Position numbers and translations under genes: made by a program
The notes under the pieces: model-generated
Told to the model about the DNA's origin: nothing
Databases searched by the model: none
What the model saw: the letters and a program-made list of their open reading frames with translations, nothing else
Part shown: piece after piece, positions 34,451 to 46,599 of the stretch
How the letters are laid out: every line of letters begins with the position of its first letter
How positions within the stretch are numbered: position 1 is the first letter of the stretch
NCBI RefSeq assembly: GCF_003265705.1
Contig: NW_020313057.1
Coordinates: 8,022,948-8,086,947 of the forward strand
Origin: Callorhinus ursinus
Taxonomy: Eukaryota > Chordata > Mammalia > Carnivora > Otariidae
Length of the DNA stretch: 64,000 nt
Reading direction: 5' to 3'

Positions 34451-35379
34451 TTGATATAAATTTGTGTGTCAACTTGTTGCTTAATTTGTAATAACCAAAT
34501 GAGCCCTCCAGATGACTAAATCATTGAGAAAAAATTCTGATCTCCTCCCTTGTTTTTTTTTTTTTTTAATAGAGCAAAAGCTCATCATTTAAGAAGCATA
34601 GAGAAAACCAAAGCCACAAATGAGGGCATAGGACAAAAACTAACAAGTTATGTAAGTTAAGTTACTGGGAAATTGAACGTAAGCAGTGACAATATGCATT
34701 ATCTGATTGAAATTTAGCCAACTCAACTCAGTTTTGACTAACAGGCCATAGGACTCCTGAGGTGGTAGAATGAAGAGAAATAAAGTGTTAATGTATATGT
34801 TATTGTGTTAGCATTTCTTTCGTATATTTGGTTTTAACCTTGACCGGAAATGACACCCCATCTCCGAGCATTCTCTGACATTCCTTTGCAGCTGCTTATG
34901 CTACTGACAGAACAGGCACAATTTCTGAATTCCTTCTGACAATATCACCACCCTTAGCCTTTTGGCTTAACTGAAGATGATTAATACTTGTTATGCTTGG
35001 ATAATATATTTTAATTTGTTTTAACTTTACGTGTTTTTTTCCCGAAAGTAGAACTCAAATAAAATTTATTTTTGTGTTTCTTATTATACAGTAAACACAC
35101 ACACAAAAAAAACAGAAAACTGTTCCAGACAATTATATTATTTGTTGAATAATTATATGGTGAGCACACTTGTAACCACAAACCAGGACTTTTTCCAGGC
35201 ACCCCAGAAACCCGTGTAGATGTCCTCCTAACTGCTCCTCAACTTTCATAGCAATCCTTTGCTTGCCTTTTTAATAGATTTATCCACCAAGTGTTTATCG
35301 AAGATCCCATAGTTTAAGTTTCTGTTTTGCTTTTAAATAGGTTTTTAAAAGATCTCTCTTAATCTTCAGTTTTCTGCCT
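34451..35379. other. No gene recognised
   Basis: Unique-looking with a T run at 34553-34567 and an ACACAC/A-run near 35095-35112. The 63-codon minus frame at 35011-35202 is not recognisable. Confidence 0.4.
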
Positions 35380-37290
35380 CATCCCTTTCTTTTTCTCATA
35401 AACTATCTGCAGGATTTTCCATAATGTGCTGCAGTAAGAAGAATCTGTCTGTGGGAAACTGTGTTGGTACAGTTTAGCATGTCCCCTTGTCGTCTGTATT
35501 TCCTCCAAATTGGCACTTGGGTCCAGGGGCTCAATGGCACTCAAATTCACTTTTTATGAAGCTTACAGGTGTTTTCTCTCACGTGTGGGCAGGAAGGATC
35601 TGGTTGTTTTGCTTCTTCTGATGTTAGCAGCAGTTTGCGCTGAATGCACTAGTTCTTACATCTGTGTATCTTCAATCATTTTGATTGTCTGAAATTCATT
35701 TCCAGCATTACCCCGAGTTCTTGAGTTTTGCTAAAATTATTTGTGTGCCCTCTCTACTTGCATGTCCGTTTTCTTGAGATATAAAATTTGTGGTTCTCTT
35801 GTGTTCTGAAGTATATTATTCTTTTCTTCTCTGATATACACTTCTGCTGCCAAAATAGGATTGTCTATATTTGGTTTTTCCCTTGTAAAATAATCACCTT
35901 TTTTGCCTAGATTCTGACATGATTTTTCTTTGAAATTAATTTCACAAGAATATGCTCTTCTGTTGGTCATTTTTGTTTAATATTCTCAGGTTTGGGATAT
36001 TTTCCCAAAAGGAAAGTTTTCTTTAATTATAGCTTTAGATATTCATTCTGTTCTCTTATTCTGGTTATCTTTGTTCCAGTATTTTTCTTAACTCTATGTT
36101 AGATCTCTTTCTGTCTCTCTAAATTTTCCACAAATTCCTTTCAATTCTTTCTTCATTTCACTTTTATTTATTGTTTGCACTTTTTATTTGAGGTATTAAC
36201 TACTGCGCTTATTTGCTCCTTTGTTCTTTCTAGTTTAGTCTTTTCGGCGGTTGTTTTTCTTAATTTTTAAGTGCTCTCATGTCATTTTTGACATTTACTG
36301 GTTCTGATTTATTCTTTTGTGTCTTACCATTTTTAATACCGTTTAGCTTATTTTGAAATAGTAGGTTATACTTTTGATCTTTTTTTTATGAGCATATCTT
36401 TCTGATGTGCCTCCATTGTGTTTTAGGATGCTAGTTTGCTACCAATTCTGTCTTTTCTTTAAAACAACTCCATGAGATTTGACCTTAATATTTTTCCATT
36501 GTCATTTCTAAGTGACATTAGTTTCCCCGGACTTTTACAGGGAGATGTGGTATAATAAGGGATATCTAATTTCACAGAGCTCCCTTTCCATTGTTTTTAT
36601 GTAGTGCCCTAAAGTGTGTATCTTGTGTGTCTCATTTTGGAAATCTCCTGTCTCTTTTCTATATCCCACTCTTATCTGGACCATTTCTTTCTTTGTCTCC
36701 ATTTTTCCACTTCTGTTCAATTTTGATCCTTCTTCCAGAGGTCTGTCCTTAATGTGGAGTCACATTCTTCAAGAGCACATTGTCTGGTTATCTTCCAGAG
36801 TTTAATGGTGGCTAGATTTCTCCTGCCACTTCAAACCTTGCAACATACTCATTGCCCACACCCTCCATTGGGTTGGGCAAAATTCTCCCCAGTTCAGCTG
36901 TAGACATCAAGTTGTCTCACCATGGTTTTCAAGGAATAATTCTTGGCTCTTTGGGAATTCTCCTGTTCTAAGGGACACTACCCTGTGCTTTCTTCTGTAT
37001 CCTCTTTCACAGACTTTGAAACCTGACATCTGTGGCTGTTGGTGGTGTGTCCCAACCTGTTTGTATTTTGGGATTCATAGCACACCTTGTTATTTAATTT
37101 TGTTTTAAATGTTGTCCATGGGATTTCTGTTTTGCATTCTAGCTGCTCGATGCAATTCTGTGTGGGGATCCAGGGAGATTCAGATCTATGCAGTTACCAT
37201 CATCGCCTTTCCAAAATATCCTTTTACTTTGATGATTCTTCTAAGAAGAAAATGGATGGAAATCGATATAAAACTGGTATTTTTTAAAAA
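35380..37290 (-). mobile_element. Tentative: old LINE (L1-like 5'UTR/ORF1) or unrecognised repeat, antisense
   Basis: The plus strand is strongly T-rich and C/T-biased over 1.9 kb, and the minus strand is rich in A with Lys/Glu/Gln-rich open frames. One at 35737-35970 (77 codons) contains FKEKSCQNLGKK and YIREEKNNILQNTREPQ; another is at 35359-35550. The part at 37040-37200 (GGGATTCATAGCACACCTTG, GCAATTCTGTGTGGGGATCC) recalls sequence I associate with antisense L1 5' regions. No catalytic motif is visible. The assignment rests on memory and composition. Confidence 0.35.
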
Positions 37291-37869
37291 ATCAAAATTC
37301 TTGAAAAATCTCACTGATTTTGCAATGTATGCTATTTTTCTCTTTGGCCTGGAGTCCCCAGCAGATGGTTCAAAACTCAGACCACACAGGCTTTTTTCCA
37401 TTGATACTGTTACAGAAAACAGCAGTTAAGGTGCTATGTATGGGTATTCTTATAACTTTTTCTTGCATGTGCTTGCTTAAGGGCAATAAATACTTATGTG
37501 AGAGACCATATTCACAGTAAAAATATTGTTTGCTATAAATAGGTCTTCGATATATCTGTTATCAATAGCTAAGTTCTATGACTCTAATGGCCATACTACA
37601 TTAATGTATGCATATTCAAGAAAAATATTTCCTAAATGTTACAGGTCGTTATGGGTAACTCAATAACAAACACAAGTGGAAAGTAGGCCTGGCTTCTACT
37701 GACAAAGTCAATGACAGTTTTGGAACAGAACACAGATTTCTCAATTCCCTTTTACCAGGAGGCTACCTTTCACCTATTGTGTTTATTTTCTGAAATATTG
37801 TTTTATTATATATTTTCCTAATATACAAAAAAGGAAAAACTTCAGCCTTCCACCTGTGAGTCTCCTTTA
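37291..37869. other. No gene or repeat recognised
   Basis: Short overlapping plus frames at 37109-37429 (106 codons) and 37320-37520 begin in the previous block and have no identifiable domain. Confidence 0.4.
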
Positions 37870-38628
37870 CCTTCACAAAAACACTTCACTTCTGACATTC
37901 CTGGTCACTACATGGTAGAGGTTTTTACCCACACCAAGCAATTCTCCATGACACCAGCTGGTTGTCCTACAATTTCAATTCTGACATGACCTACGTGGTG
38001 ATAATGTCAGATTCCACACATGAAAGACGGAGCCCCTTCAGATGCCAATCACAAGTAGTAGGTCCCCAGGTTATGCACAATTTCTGTCCAATTTGGCTAT
38101 AACTCAGAGCTTCCCATGACCTTCTCCCTCTTGGGTTTTGATTAATTTATTAGAGCAGCTCACAGAATTCAGGAAACCTTTGACTTACTAGATCACCGGT
38201 TTATTATAAAAGAATATAGTTCAGGTAAAACCAGAAGGAAGAGCTACACAGGGCAAAGTATGGGGGAAAGATGCAGAGCTTCTTACCCTCTACAGGTCTG
38301 CCACTCCCCTCACACCTCCATGTGTTCATCATCCTGGAAGCTCCAGAGCCCTGTCCTCTTGGCTTTTTATGGAGGCTTCATTACAGAGGCATGACTGATT
38401 CAACCATTGGCCATTGGCAATTGATTCAGCCTCTAGCTTCCCGGAGGTCAGGATAGGGTTAAAAGTTCCAACACACTAATCACAAAGTTGGTTCTTCTGG
38501 CAACCATCCCCCCTTCCGTAGGTGGGATCTCAAAGTCACCTCATTAACATAAACAAAGACATCTTTAAGCTGTCAACACTTAGGAAATTCCAAGGGGTTT
38601 AGAAGCTCTGTGCCAGAAGTAAGACCAA
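37870..38628 (-). mobile_element. LTR of an old endogenous retrovirus, ERVL-like (subfamily uncertain)
   Basis: In reverse, the sequence reads like a mammalian LTR: TTTATTAGAGCAGCTCACAG, CCGGTTTATTATAAAAGAAT (antisense of the polyadenylation region), TTTTTATGGAGGCTTCATTA, CATTGGCCATTGGCAATTGA and CTAATCACAAAGTTGGTTCT are phrases of one long LTR family, which I think is MER21/ERVL-like but cannot name surely. No gag, pol or env remnants are attached, so it is probably a solo LTR. No target duplication was identified. Confidence 0.65.
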
Positions 38629-38864
38629 ATACATAATTATTATAAATCACAGTATTGTAATAAGTACAATCACACATATTATAATACATACAGTGGTGTT
38701 GTTAAAATGTGTGTATTTGTACGTGAGTGTGTGTGTAAAATCATGGACTGGGAATGATGGTGCTAACATGGGTATTTCTAATATCTAACAAATGATTCAC
38801 CGATTCATCAATTCCCAATAACACAATCTTAAAATTCCATTTTTTCCTGGATAAAGTATAGATT

Positions 38865-39410
38865 TTTAATTGGTCCTTCTGCTTGTCCTCTCTACTCCAT
38901 TTTCCACAAAGTGCTGTTTTGAAACTTGAATTAGAACTGGAGTTTCCACTGCTAAAAACCCTTCAATGAGCTTCCATTGCATACAGAATTGTATATGAAT
39001 TTTTTGAATAGCCCCAAAGATCCCACAACCAATAGACTGCAATACCTCCCCAGAACTATGCTTTTCAGTATGCTCCTTCCCACCCAGAATATCAAGCTCA
39101 TTTGCACCTCCAGGCCTTTGCTCGGAGCTGTCCACTCTTCCTGGAGCGCTGCTTCTTCTGTCTGGATCAATGTGACCTAACAAAGAGGGCTTATATGGCT
39201 ACTGTTCTAAAATTGTCCCATTCCAATCACTCTGTTACATTTTTCTTCAGACAATTTGCAACTGTTCTACATTATTTTTTATTTTTATTATTATTATCTG
39301 CTTATAAGCTTCACGAGAACAAGAACTGTGTCATTTTTCTTTTACATTGTATCCTAGTGACTAGAACAGCGCCCACCACACCGAATTAATACTTGAACAA
39401 ATGACTAAAT
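38865..39410 (+). mobile_element. L2 LINE 3' end
   Basis: AAAAACCCTTCAATGAGCTT, CACCTCCAGGCCTTTGCTCG, CTCTTCCTGGAGCGCTGCTT, AAGCTTCACGAGAACAAGAA, CTAGAACAGCGCCCACCACA and TTAATACTTGAACAAATGAC run in order along the last 550 bp of L2. Open frames on both strands here (38866-39183 minus, 39102-39389 plus) are incidental. Confidence 0.9.
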
Positions 39411-41668
39411 CTGGGTTTGCACTGTGGCTAACAACCTATCAAATGGATAACTGCATGTTCAGATTCGTTGGCAGGATAATTTAAATTGAAAATGGGAATC
39501 TAGGTCAGAATTAAATAGGAGGAGTAGTTTGTTTTGGATCAAGAGCCCAAGGGGGCATTCTGGGTAATTCACAAGGTGTTTTGTTTTGTTTTTTAAGTTA
39601 TTTGATGCCTTATATAAGTGACAGCAGGCCACGCCTGCTTTGTTACCTTCCTTGGTTTGACACTGTTACAAAGTAGGGAGAAAGGAAATAAAAGAATAAT
39701 TGAGGAGTAATTGAGAAGACAAGAATATAGAAGCACTGGGAACATAGAAGCGGTGAGAAAGAAAGTAAGGCCGATGGGAGTAGGCCCACCCCTTTGTACT
39801 TTACCATCTGCCCAACGTTTGGTTGTTTATCAGATGAAATATGGCTAAAGTTGAATTTTTCCGTGACTAACTTTCATGGGGAGAGGTCTCAGTGCACTTA
39901 GTTACTATTATTAATCAACTTGATTTTTTTTTAAGTCATCCTATTTTCTGACAAAATTTTCTCAGGCTTTCAATGCACAAATGGGTTTCTTGAGCTAAAT
40001 AGACAAGATACGTGGGAGTGCCCATGGCTAATTCAAGTATAGTCTATGGAATTGTATCATTCTTCTTTCTCTCAAATTAAAGCACCAGGGCATGATGAAG
40101 GAAATCTCCTGCATTGACCTCAAACATATTCATATTTTTTGAAACCTAGGGGAAATACCTGCATAAGAAAATTGCTATCTAAACTAATTGCCAACTTAGC
40201 ATAGGCAATTGTTGAACTTACCAGTCGTAGCAAATTATATATTTAAAGCAGCGATTTCTTCTGTTTTTTATGCACCGGGTAAATGTGTAGGTCATGTTCA
40301 CATAATGTTCAATGAAAATTCTAATCAATTAAAATAATGATAAGAAAATAATGATCTATCTGATTTTTGAACTTTAAGAACTGTAACATGTAAATAGATT
40401 AGTGTTTAACTAAAATTAAATCAACTGTTTAATATTAACTTGAATTAAATGATCTTGAGAAATTGTAAGACTTTATAAAATGCCTTCTGAAAAGCAAGGC
40501 ATGTGATGAATTGATAAGATTGCTGGCATGATGGGTTAATGCACTAGATGGCACTAATTGTATGCCTTTTATGTATTATAAAATCAAATTTAGTGTGAAA
40601 AAGAAAGTACCTCACACTTGAAATGTTTTTATCAGGTATACTTTATGAAATTTCTTTGATATGTTATTTGTAATTTCTCATTATAGCTTTTCAGATCATG
40701 AGGAAAAAAAGAATTAATTATAGCCACTTTGATATTAAGTGAATTTCAAATTGAAAAATATAATTCCCAGATTTTTTTTTAACGTAAAGAAACTAATTTA
40801 CTCCAGGCAAGATGCAAAAGTATTCTAGTACAGAAGGATTAAGCGATTCAATTCAAGTGAAAAGTTCTATACCAATTACATGGTTTTCCATGAACTTTAC
40901 TTATCAAAAAGATTAAAGCCTCAGAAAATAAATAAATTCTTCAGATTTTCTAAACAAAGTCTAAACCTTAAAGCATAAAAGAAATTCTGTGCTCTGCAAA
41001 ATTCTTTCCTTGTGGTTTTTAAGAACACAAATGGGAAAAGGGGGAAGGGAATAAAATCTTGTTATTTAGGGAACAAAGCAAGACTATAATTAAGATAATT
41101 TTCAAACTAAGCGGTTTCCAATTAAGTTACCTGCCCTTTACAGACAAACGTTGGTATGATTACACTAAAAAATAAGCCAAAGTTATGAATATAATTAATA
41201 TATGCCTACTTTAAGATATATAAAATATTGATGTTATGGTCACTCCAGTTAATTATAAACCTGTTGAGCTTATTTTAATTTTGATCTAAATAATTTAGAA
41301 TTTTCAGCCAAACAGAAACACTGTCTGTTAAGAGTGCAATTTTCCTTGCCTGATATGGACAGTCATCATGACTGTGAATTACTCATGGGTGCCAGTGTGT
41401 CAGTTCTTCAGTTTAGGAGTCTCTGGGGAGTTCCTACATCTCTGGTCATCCAGAAGTTCATAAATTAATTAGTTGAGAAAAACTGAACACACATACTGGG
41501 ATGGAATATATATAACCCCAAATACATAATAAAACACATACATATATCTACACACATGCCCATGACTAAAATTGAATGGGGTTTCCCCAACATTTTCCTT
41601 CTTATTGAGGATTAGTAAAACCTATACATCCATAGGGAAGTTTTAAAAGCTTGTTCCATATAAAAATT
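39411..41668. other. 2.3 kb free of recognised repeats
   Basis: No SINE, LINE, LTR or microsatellite, in contrast with the rest of the window, and no open frame above 60 codons. AT-rich, with stretches such as ATTCAAGTATAGTCTATGGA and CCAGTTAATTATAAACCTGT that look like slowly evolving non-coding DNA. That is an impression only. Confidence 0.45.
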
Positions 41669-41704
41669 TTCCTTCCTTCCTTCCATCTTTCTTTCTTTCT
41701 TTCA
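41669..41704. repeat. (CCTT)n/(CTTT)n repeat
   Basis: CCTTCCTTCCTTCCATCTTT followed by CTTT units. Confidence 0.95.
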
Positions 41705-43399
41705 ATTTTTAGGTGGGGTGGTGGTGGTGATGTGGTGGCAATGGTGGTAGAAAGGACAAGATAATATGGTGGAGATGATGCCCGAGGGGAGGGCGACGGA
41801 CACGGTGAAGAGGAGAAATACAGATGGCCGTAATTCAGATAATTTACCAGGATCTTTGTAGATCAGAAGCCTCCACTGATATGTTACTCTGACTCTGATC
41901 AATATTGCTTCCAAATCAATCTACAGTCATTCGTATAGCACTGATCATTTTTAAAAAATTCAAAATAAGTAAGTATAAAGAATTAATTATCCCTCTTTTG
42001 ATCTTCCTCACTTTTTTTATGTGCTTTCTTGGTCTTTCTTTGTAATTACTCAGTGTTCAGGCTTTTAGAAAGTACCAATTTTTATTGTAACGGTTTTTAT
42101 TTAGCTACAGATGGGGTCTATGCAAATTTAGGATTTCCATTCCATCACTGAAAATGTGTTCTACAAAAGTTATTCTTTTAGGAGTGACAGAAATGATGGA
42201 AGAAGTTTTGAAAGGTACTCTAGTTTTGAATGCTACCTAGAAAATCCTCCAATACTCAGAAAACATATGCTATAATTATTTCCTTTCTCACACTTTATAT
42301 CAGGTTCTCCCTCTTCCCATAGGGCTACATTAAGTTGAGGTTAGCTTTCCAAAATGTACAGTAGAAACATATAGTATCAATTTCTCCTCTCGTTTTAAAG
42401 ATTGCTAATTTCACTGTATTCTTTCAGAAATAAAAATTCATCATTTTAGAGGGATTATGTGATTTATGTGAATTTGAAATCATTTAAGTGTAAGAAAGAG
42501 AAGAAATATACTGATTTGGTTTTATACATTGCTTCAATAATTCAGACATTTTTGCATTTTGAAACATGGACATTATTCAAAAGTAATTCATAAAATTAGA
42601 ATTTACAGATCAAATAAGTGGGCTGATCATTCATATTGTTAAGGAATTCTTTTTTATTTAGCAAAGGCCTTTAATTTTTAATGATTTGGTCACTTTTCCA
42701 TGCATAGCATTATTGGGTAAAAAAGAGAACACACATATAATTTTAGTTTTTTTTTTTAATTTGAATATTAGGTTAATATTCAGTTTATTATTAGGAAGAT
42801 ACCAATTCACATAAACACAGATTATAGGGTTTAGGGTGAAGGTCCAGCGCTAAACAGTATTGATCTTTTTACGTAATACTATATGTATGGGAAGTTCATT
42901 TTGACAGATCAAAGCAGAAGAGATACATCTCCCTAACTGCCAGTTTTGGTGGCAAGAATGCACATTTTACCATACCTTTATGCTGAACTATAAGAATAGA
43001 ACTTCCATCTATGGCCAATGTCTCAGCTCTTCAATGATGCTGGCTAGGACACTGACTTGGCTGTCATGAGTAAGCAAGAAACTGGAGCAATGAAATGAAA
43101 GATGGGACATGTCTTCAGGGGCCAGAGAGAGAGAGGAGTTGATGGGACCTGGAGAGAAGAATCCATCTTACATTCAAGGCCATCTTTTCTCAAGTGGACT
43201 TTAACTTCCTTAAAAATAATGCAAAAAAAAAAGAAAAGAAAAGAAAAAAAAAGACTCCATTCTTTTGTTGTAAAAATTTACCTAGCTCTTGTTGCATAAA
43301 ACCAAAATCAGTTACCTTAATTTACTATCTAGGAAGTGAGAAGCCCTGGATTTTTCCTTTTTACCCCATCTCCATCTTTTTATAATATCCATATGAGTT
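41705..43399. other. 1.7 kb with no gene and no recognised repeat
   Basis: A G/T-rich segment (GGTGGTGGTGATGTGGTGGC) lies at about 41715-41750 and an A/AG run near 43220-43252. No frame carries a recognisable domain. Confidence 0.4.
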
Positions 43400-43411
43400 A
43401 GAAAGGACTCA

Positions 43412-43608
43412 GGGGGCGCCTGGGTGGCTCAGTCAGTTAAGCATCTGCCTTCAGATCAGGTCATGATCCCAGGGTGCTGGGATCGAGTCCCGCATTGGGC
43501 TCCCTGCTCAGCGGGGAGTCTGCTTCTCCTTCTACCTTCTCCCCCTGCCCCCCTTGTACTCACTCTCTCACTCAAATAAATACAATCTTTAAAAAAAAAA
43601 AAAAAGAA
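43412..43608 (+). mobile_element. CAN-SINE, full length, with target duplication
   Basis: GGGGCGCCTGGGTGGCTCAG head, CATTGGGCTCCCTGCTCAGC, CT-rich part, AAATAAATACAATC and a long A tail. Perfect duplication AGAAAGGACTCA at 43400-43411 and 43609-43620. Confidence 0.98.
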
Positions 43609-43847
43609 AGAAAGGACTCATTGTTTACAGTTGAGAGACTTAAATGCTTACTGAAGGAGTTAAATGGCAGAGTGAATCTTCTTATACACAAATGTCCAAA
43701 GGAGTTGGCTAAAGGTGAACTTCTGGAATGGGGTATGGTTGCATGTTGGAGCTCAGGATGCTGAATGTAAAGCTAGAATAATAGTAGTAGTGAAGCTTGG
43801 CAGCAAGGATTACACAGTGCTTTAGGACTTGACTGCATTTTTTAGTA

Positions 43848-43848
<1 letters not shown>

Positions 43849-43888
<40 letters not shown>
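43849..43888. repeat. (CA)n microsatellite
   Basis: About 20 uninterrupted AC units. Confidence 0.98.
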
Positions 43889-43891
<3 letters not shown>

Positions 43892-45273
43892 TCTATATAC
43901 TGCCCTAGTCAGAAAAAGAGCATGAAGATAAATGAGCTGAGAACTGAAATAGAAAAAAAATGTCCCAGGTAGCAATAGAGCTTAGCCATGGCTCATATAT
44001 AAAAACCATGTGACTTATTATAAATAAGCCCAGGTTCCAAAATCTTGGGTTCCTCTCCTCAATGGAAATATAGAGCTCAGATGAAAATCACCATGTCTTT
44101 TCATTTTGTTGATTGACCCTACAGGGTGGTAGTAAGTGTAACACAGTTTGGAGACACAGAAATGTGAAAATCAAACAGTTATAACCCAACCTGATGTGTT
44201 GTTACGGAAAAGCTCTGAAGTGTCAACATGGGGTGAATTCTGAGTTCTTTATTAGTTTCTCAAAACTCATCCTTATAACTGGCTCATGTCCATACAAAGC
44301 TATGTACAACACAGGACAGTTCCTAAGCCACACTGACAAATTAAAAAAAAACCCACACATTTGAAAAATTAGTTATTTCAAATTATTTTTTCAGGAATTA
44401 AGTACATATCATGGATAAATAACAAATTGCTGAAGCTATGAAAAAGTCTGTAGTTATTTTTACAATCTTTGCTTTTATGCCACTAAGAAATAGGTTATTT
44501 CCAAGATCTTCAGGAGTATTTAATAACCGTACATTTAAGAACTAAGAAATCATCAAAAATGCAAGAATGTTACCTCTGAATGCATACAATAACACAAAAT
44601 GAATACTGAAGCAATGCTGTGTAGTCAGCTAAACCTATTACAGGTGAAGTCTTTTGTAATTAGCAGATTAATCATATAGAAACCATTATTGCTGAAGTAC
44701 ATTTTAATTGTTGAAAATCTGTTGTTTTTTTAAAGTTGTCTAAATCTTCATCTTCCAGTTTGAACTTTTACTATTGACATGCTTAGCCAACTCTCTTCAT
44801 AGATGATCCAAAGATAACTTTAAGCTAGTTTGCATCCAGCTTACAACACATTTCAAATGAGTAGGGTCCAATTACCAAGAACTTAGTTGTTTGCCATGTG
44901 AGTAGAAAGAATGAGTCAGAATTAATGAGAAGCTGACTGGTTCTGGGTGGACACTCAGCATAAGAAAATCAGAAAGTGAAAGAGCTGATTTTCATGGGAT
45001 ATGCGGACCTGCCCTACAAAACTGGAAGAATGATTATTCAATTTCTGATTGACAAGCAAACTGGCTATTTCATTATTCAGCCCATTAATTAAGATTTCCT
45101 CAATTCCTTTTTCAAGTCCTCACTTTTTTTAATTCAGTGAGAAAACAGTAACATTTCCTGTGCAATTATTTTTTGCATGCTGCATTTGGGCTACAACTAT
45201 AATTGTCAAATATGATTCATTGAAATGAGATATGGTATTGAAATATAAGAAAAGTGATTGCAGTAAAGTAATA
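43889..45273. other. 1.4 kb with no gene and no recognised repeat
   Basis: AT-rich, repeat-poor continuation of the 39.4-45.2 kb block. CAGCCCATTAATTAAGATTT near 45079 is the sort of homeodomain-site-rich sequence found in conserved non-coding DNA, but no conservation data are available here. Confidence 0.4.
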
Positions 45274-45437
45274 ATAATAGGAAGAAGAAGGAGAAGGCGA
45301 GGGGGAAGGGAAAGGAGGAAGAAGAAGAAGAAGAAGAAGAAGAAGAAGAAGAAGAAGAAGAAGANNNNNNNNNNGAAGAAGAAGAAGAAGAAGAAGAAGA
45401 AGAAGAAGAAGAAGAAGAAGAAGAAGAAGAAGAAGAA
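45274..45437. repeat. (GAA)n tract with a 10-N assembly gap
   Basis: An interrupted purine run (GGAAGAAGAAGGAGAAGGCG) leads into pure GAA from about 45319. Ten N occupy 45365-45374 and GAA resumes to 45437. There are about 36 GAA/AAG units of visible sequence; the true length across the gap is unknown. Poly-Lys, poly-Ser, poly-Leu and poly-Phe frames here are artefacts of the repeat. Confidence 0.98.
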
Positions 45438-45554
45438 AACACATAAAAATCTTCCTGTGTAATATATCAACCTAGGAAAAGAAATATATATGTATACATA
45501 TATATGCATGAAAATGACCAGTATTAATATTGATTAACATATGGTGATGGAGAT

Positions 45555-45648
45555 TTAGGAGAATATATTTCTTTTTATGCTTTTTTTGTATTTTTGAAGG
45601 TTTTTTCTACAATAAGCATGTATCATTTATGTAATCAGGAAAAAATCA
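45555..45648 (+). mobile_element. L1M 3' terminal scrap
   Basis: TTCTTTTTATGCTTTTTTTG, TTTTTTCTACAATAAGCATG and TATCATTTATGTAATCAGGA resemble the very end of old L1M/HAL1 elements (tttctacaataagcatgtattacttttataatcag). The following SINE inserted in its A-rich end. Confidence 0.65.
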
Positions 45649-45649
45649 G

Positions 45650-45836
45650 GGGCGCCTGGGTGGTTCAGTTGCTTAAGTGTCTGTCTTCAGCTCAGGTCAT
45701 GATCCTGGAGTCCTGGAATGGAGCCCCGTGTCCACCTCCCCACTCAGTGGGGAGCCTGCTTCTCCCTCTCCCTTTGCTGCTCCCCCTGCTTATACTCTCT
45801 CTCTGTCAAATAAATAAATAAACTCTTAAAAAAAAA
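45650..45836 (+). mobile_element. CAN-SINE, full length
   Basis: GGGCGCCTGGGTGGTTCAGT head, CCCCACTCAGTGGGGAGCCT, AAATAAATAAATAAACTC and A tail. AAAATCAG appears at both edges (ending 45649 and 45845), a short target duplication extended by A runs. Confidence 0.94.
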
Positions 45837-45845
45837 GAAAATCAG

Positions 45846-46599
45846 TAAAGTTATTGTGAAATAATAAAAAGTCATGAATACTGCTTTTGTATCCTTTAAT
45901 ATTTTCATCATCTTAATTCTATACCATCTTAAATACTCATTGTTTCGAGTTATACCTGTGTCGTGATAACAGTATCACACTTCACAATATTGTATATTGC
46001 TGCTGTGATTTTGCATTTGAAAAATTACTCTGTTAAAAGCATTGCTGATTGCTGTAGTGTCACTGGAAGTGTCATATTAGATTTCATAAATAGATAATTT
46101 ATTTAGTTGGAGGAAAAGACATCTGCAATCTAAAAACTTTCTTTCTTGGAAAGAGAAAGGAAGGGGGAAAAATATACCTCTCAGCTGAACTACTACTTTT
46201 TTGATTTCCATAATACTTTGGAGTCTCATCTAGATACTTTTGTATTAAATTATATATGGCTTGGAAGTGATTTTTCAATATGTATTTATCTTTCCTCCTC
46301 ATACAAAATATATTTTTTAAGCAGTTACCATATTCAAATCACCTACTTAGAATTGTGTGAAGCAGCATGTTAATTAAATTACTAATATTTGGGGGTTTTC
46401 TTCACTATTTTTATGTATTTATCATACAAAATAAATAATGCAAAAGCATGCCTTCTCCTCTTCTCTCTTTCTCTCCTTCACATTTTCCATTAAAAATTCC
46501 TCTGGAAGTGAGGAGATTTCATTTGAAATCCATTATATAATAGGTAGGGAAACATGTATGCCTCATCATCTCTTTCATGGATTACTAACAACAAAACAA
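45846..46599. other. No gene recognised
   Basis: AT-rich; the plus frame 46438-46647 runs into L2 sequence. Nothing else identified. Confidence 0.4.

Noticed and set aside
38866..39183. 105-codon minus frame and overlapping plus frames
   Set aside because: Covered entirely by the 3' end of an L2 element.
42822..42840. TAGGGTTTAGGG, telomere-like words
   Set aside because: Only two imperfect units; no interstitial telomeric array.
45129..45509. Poly-Phe, poly-Ser, poly-Leu and poly-Lys open frames
   Set aside because: Created by translating a GAA/TTC repeat through an N gap.
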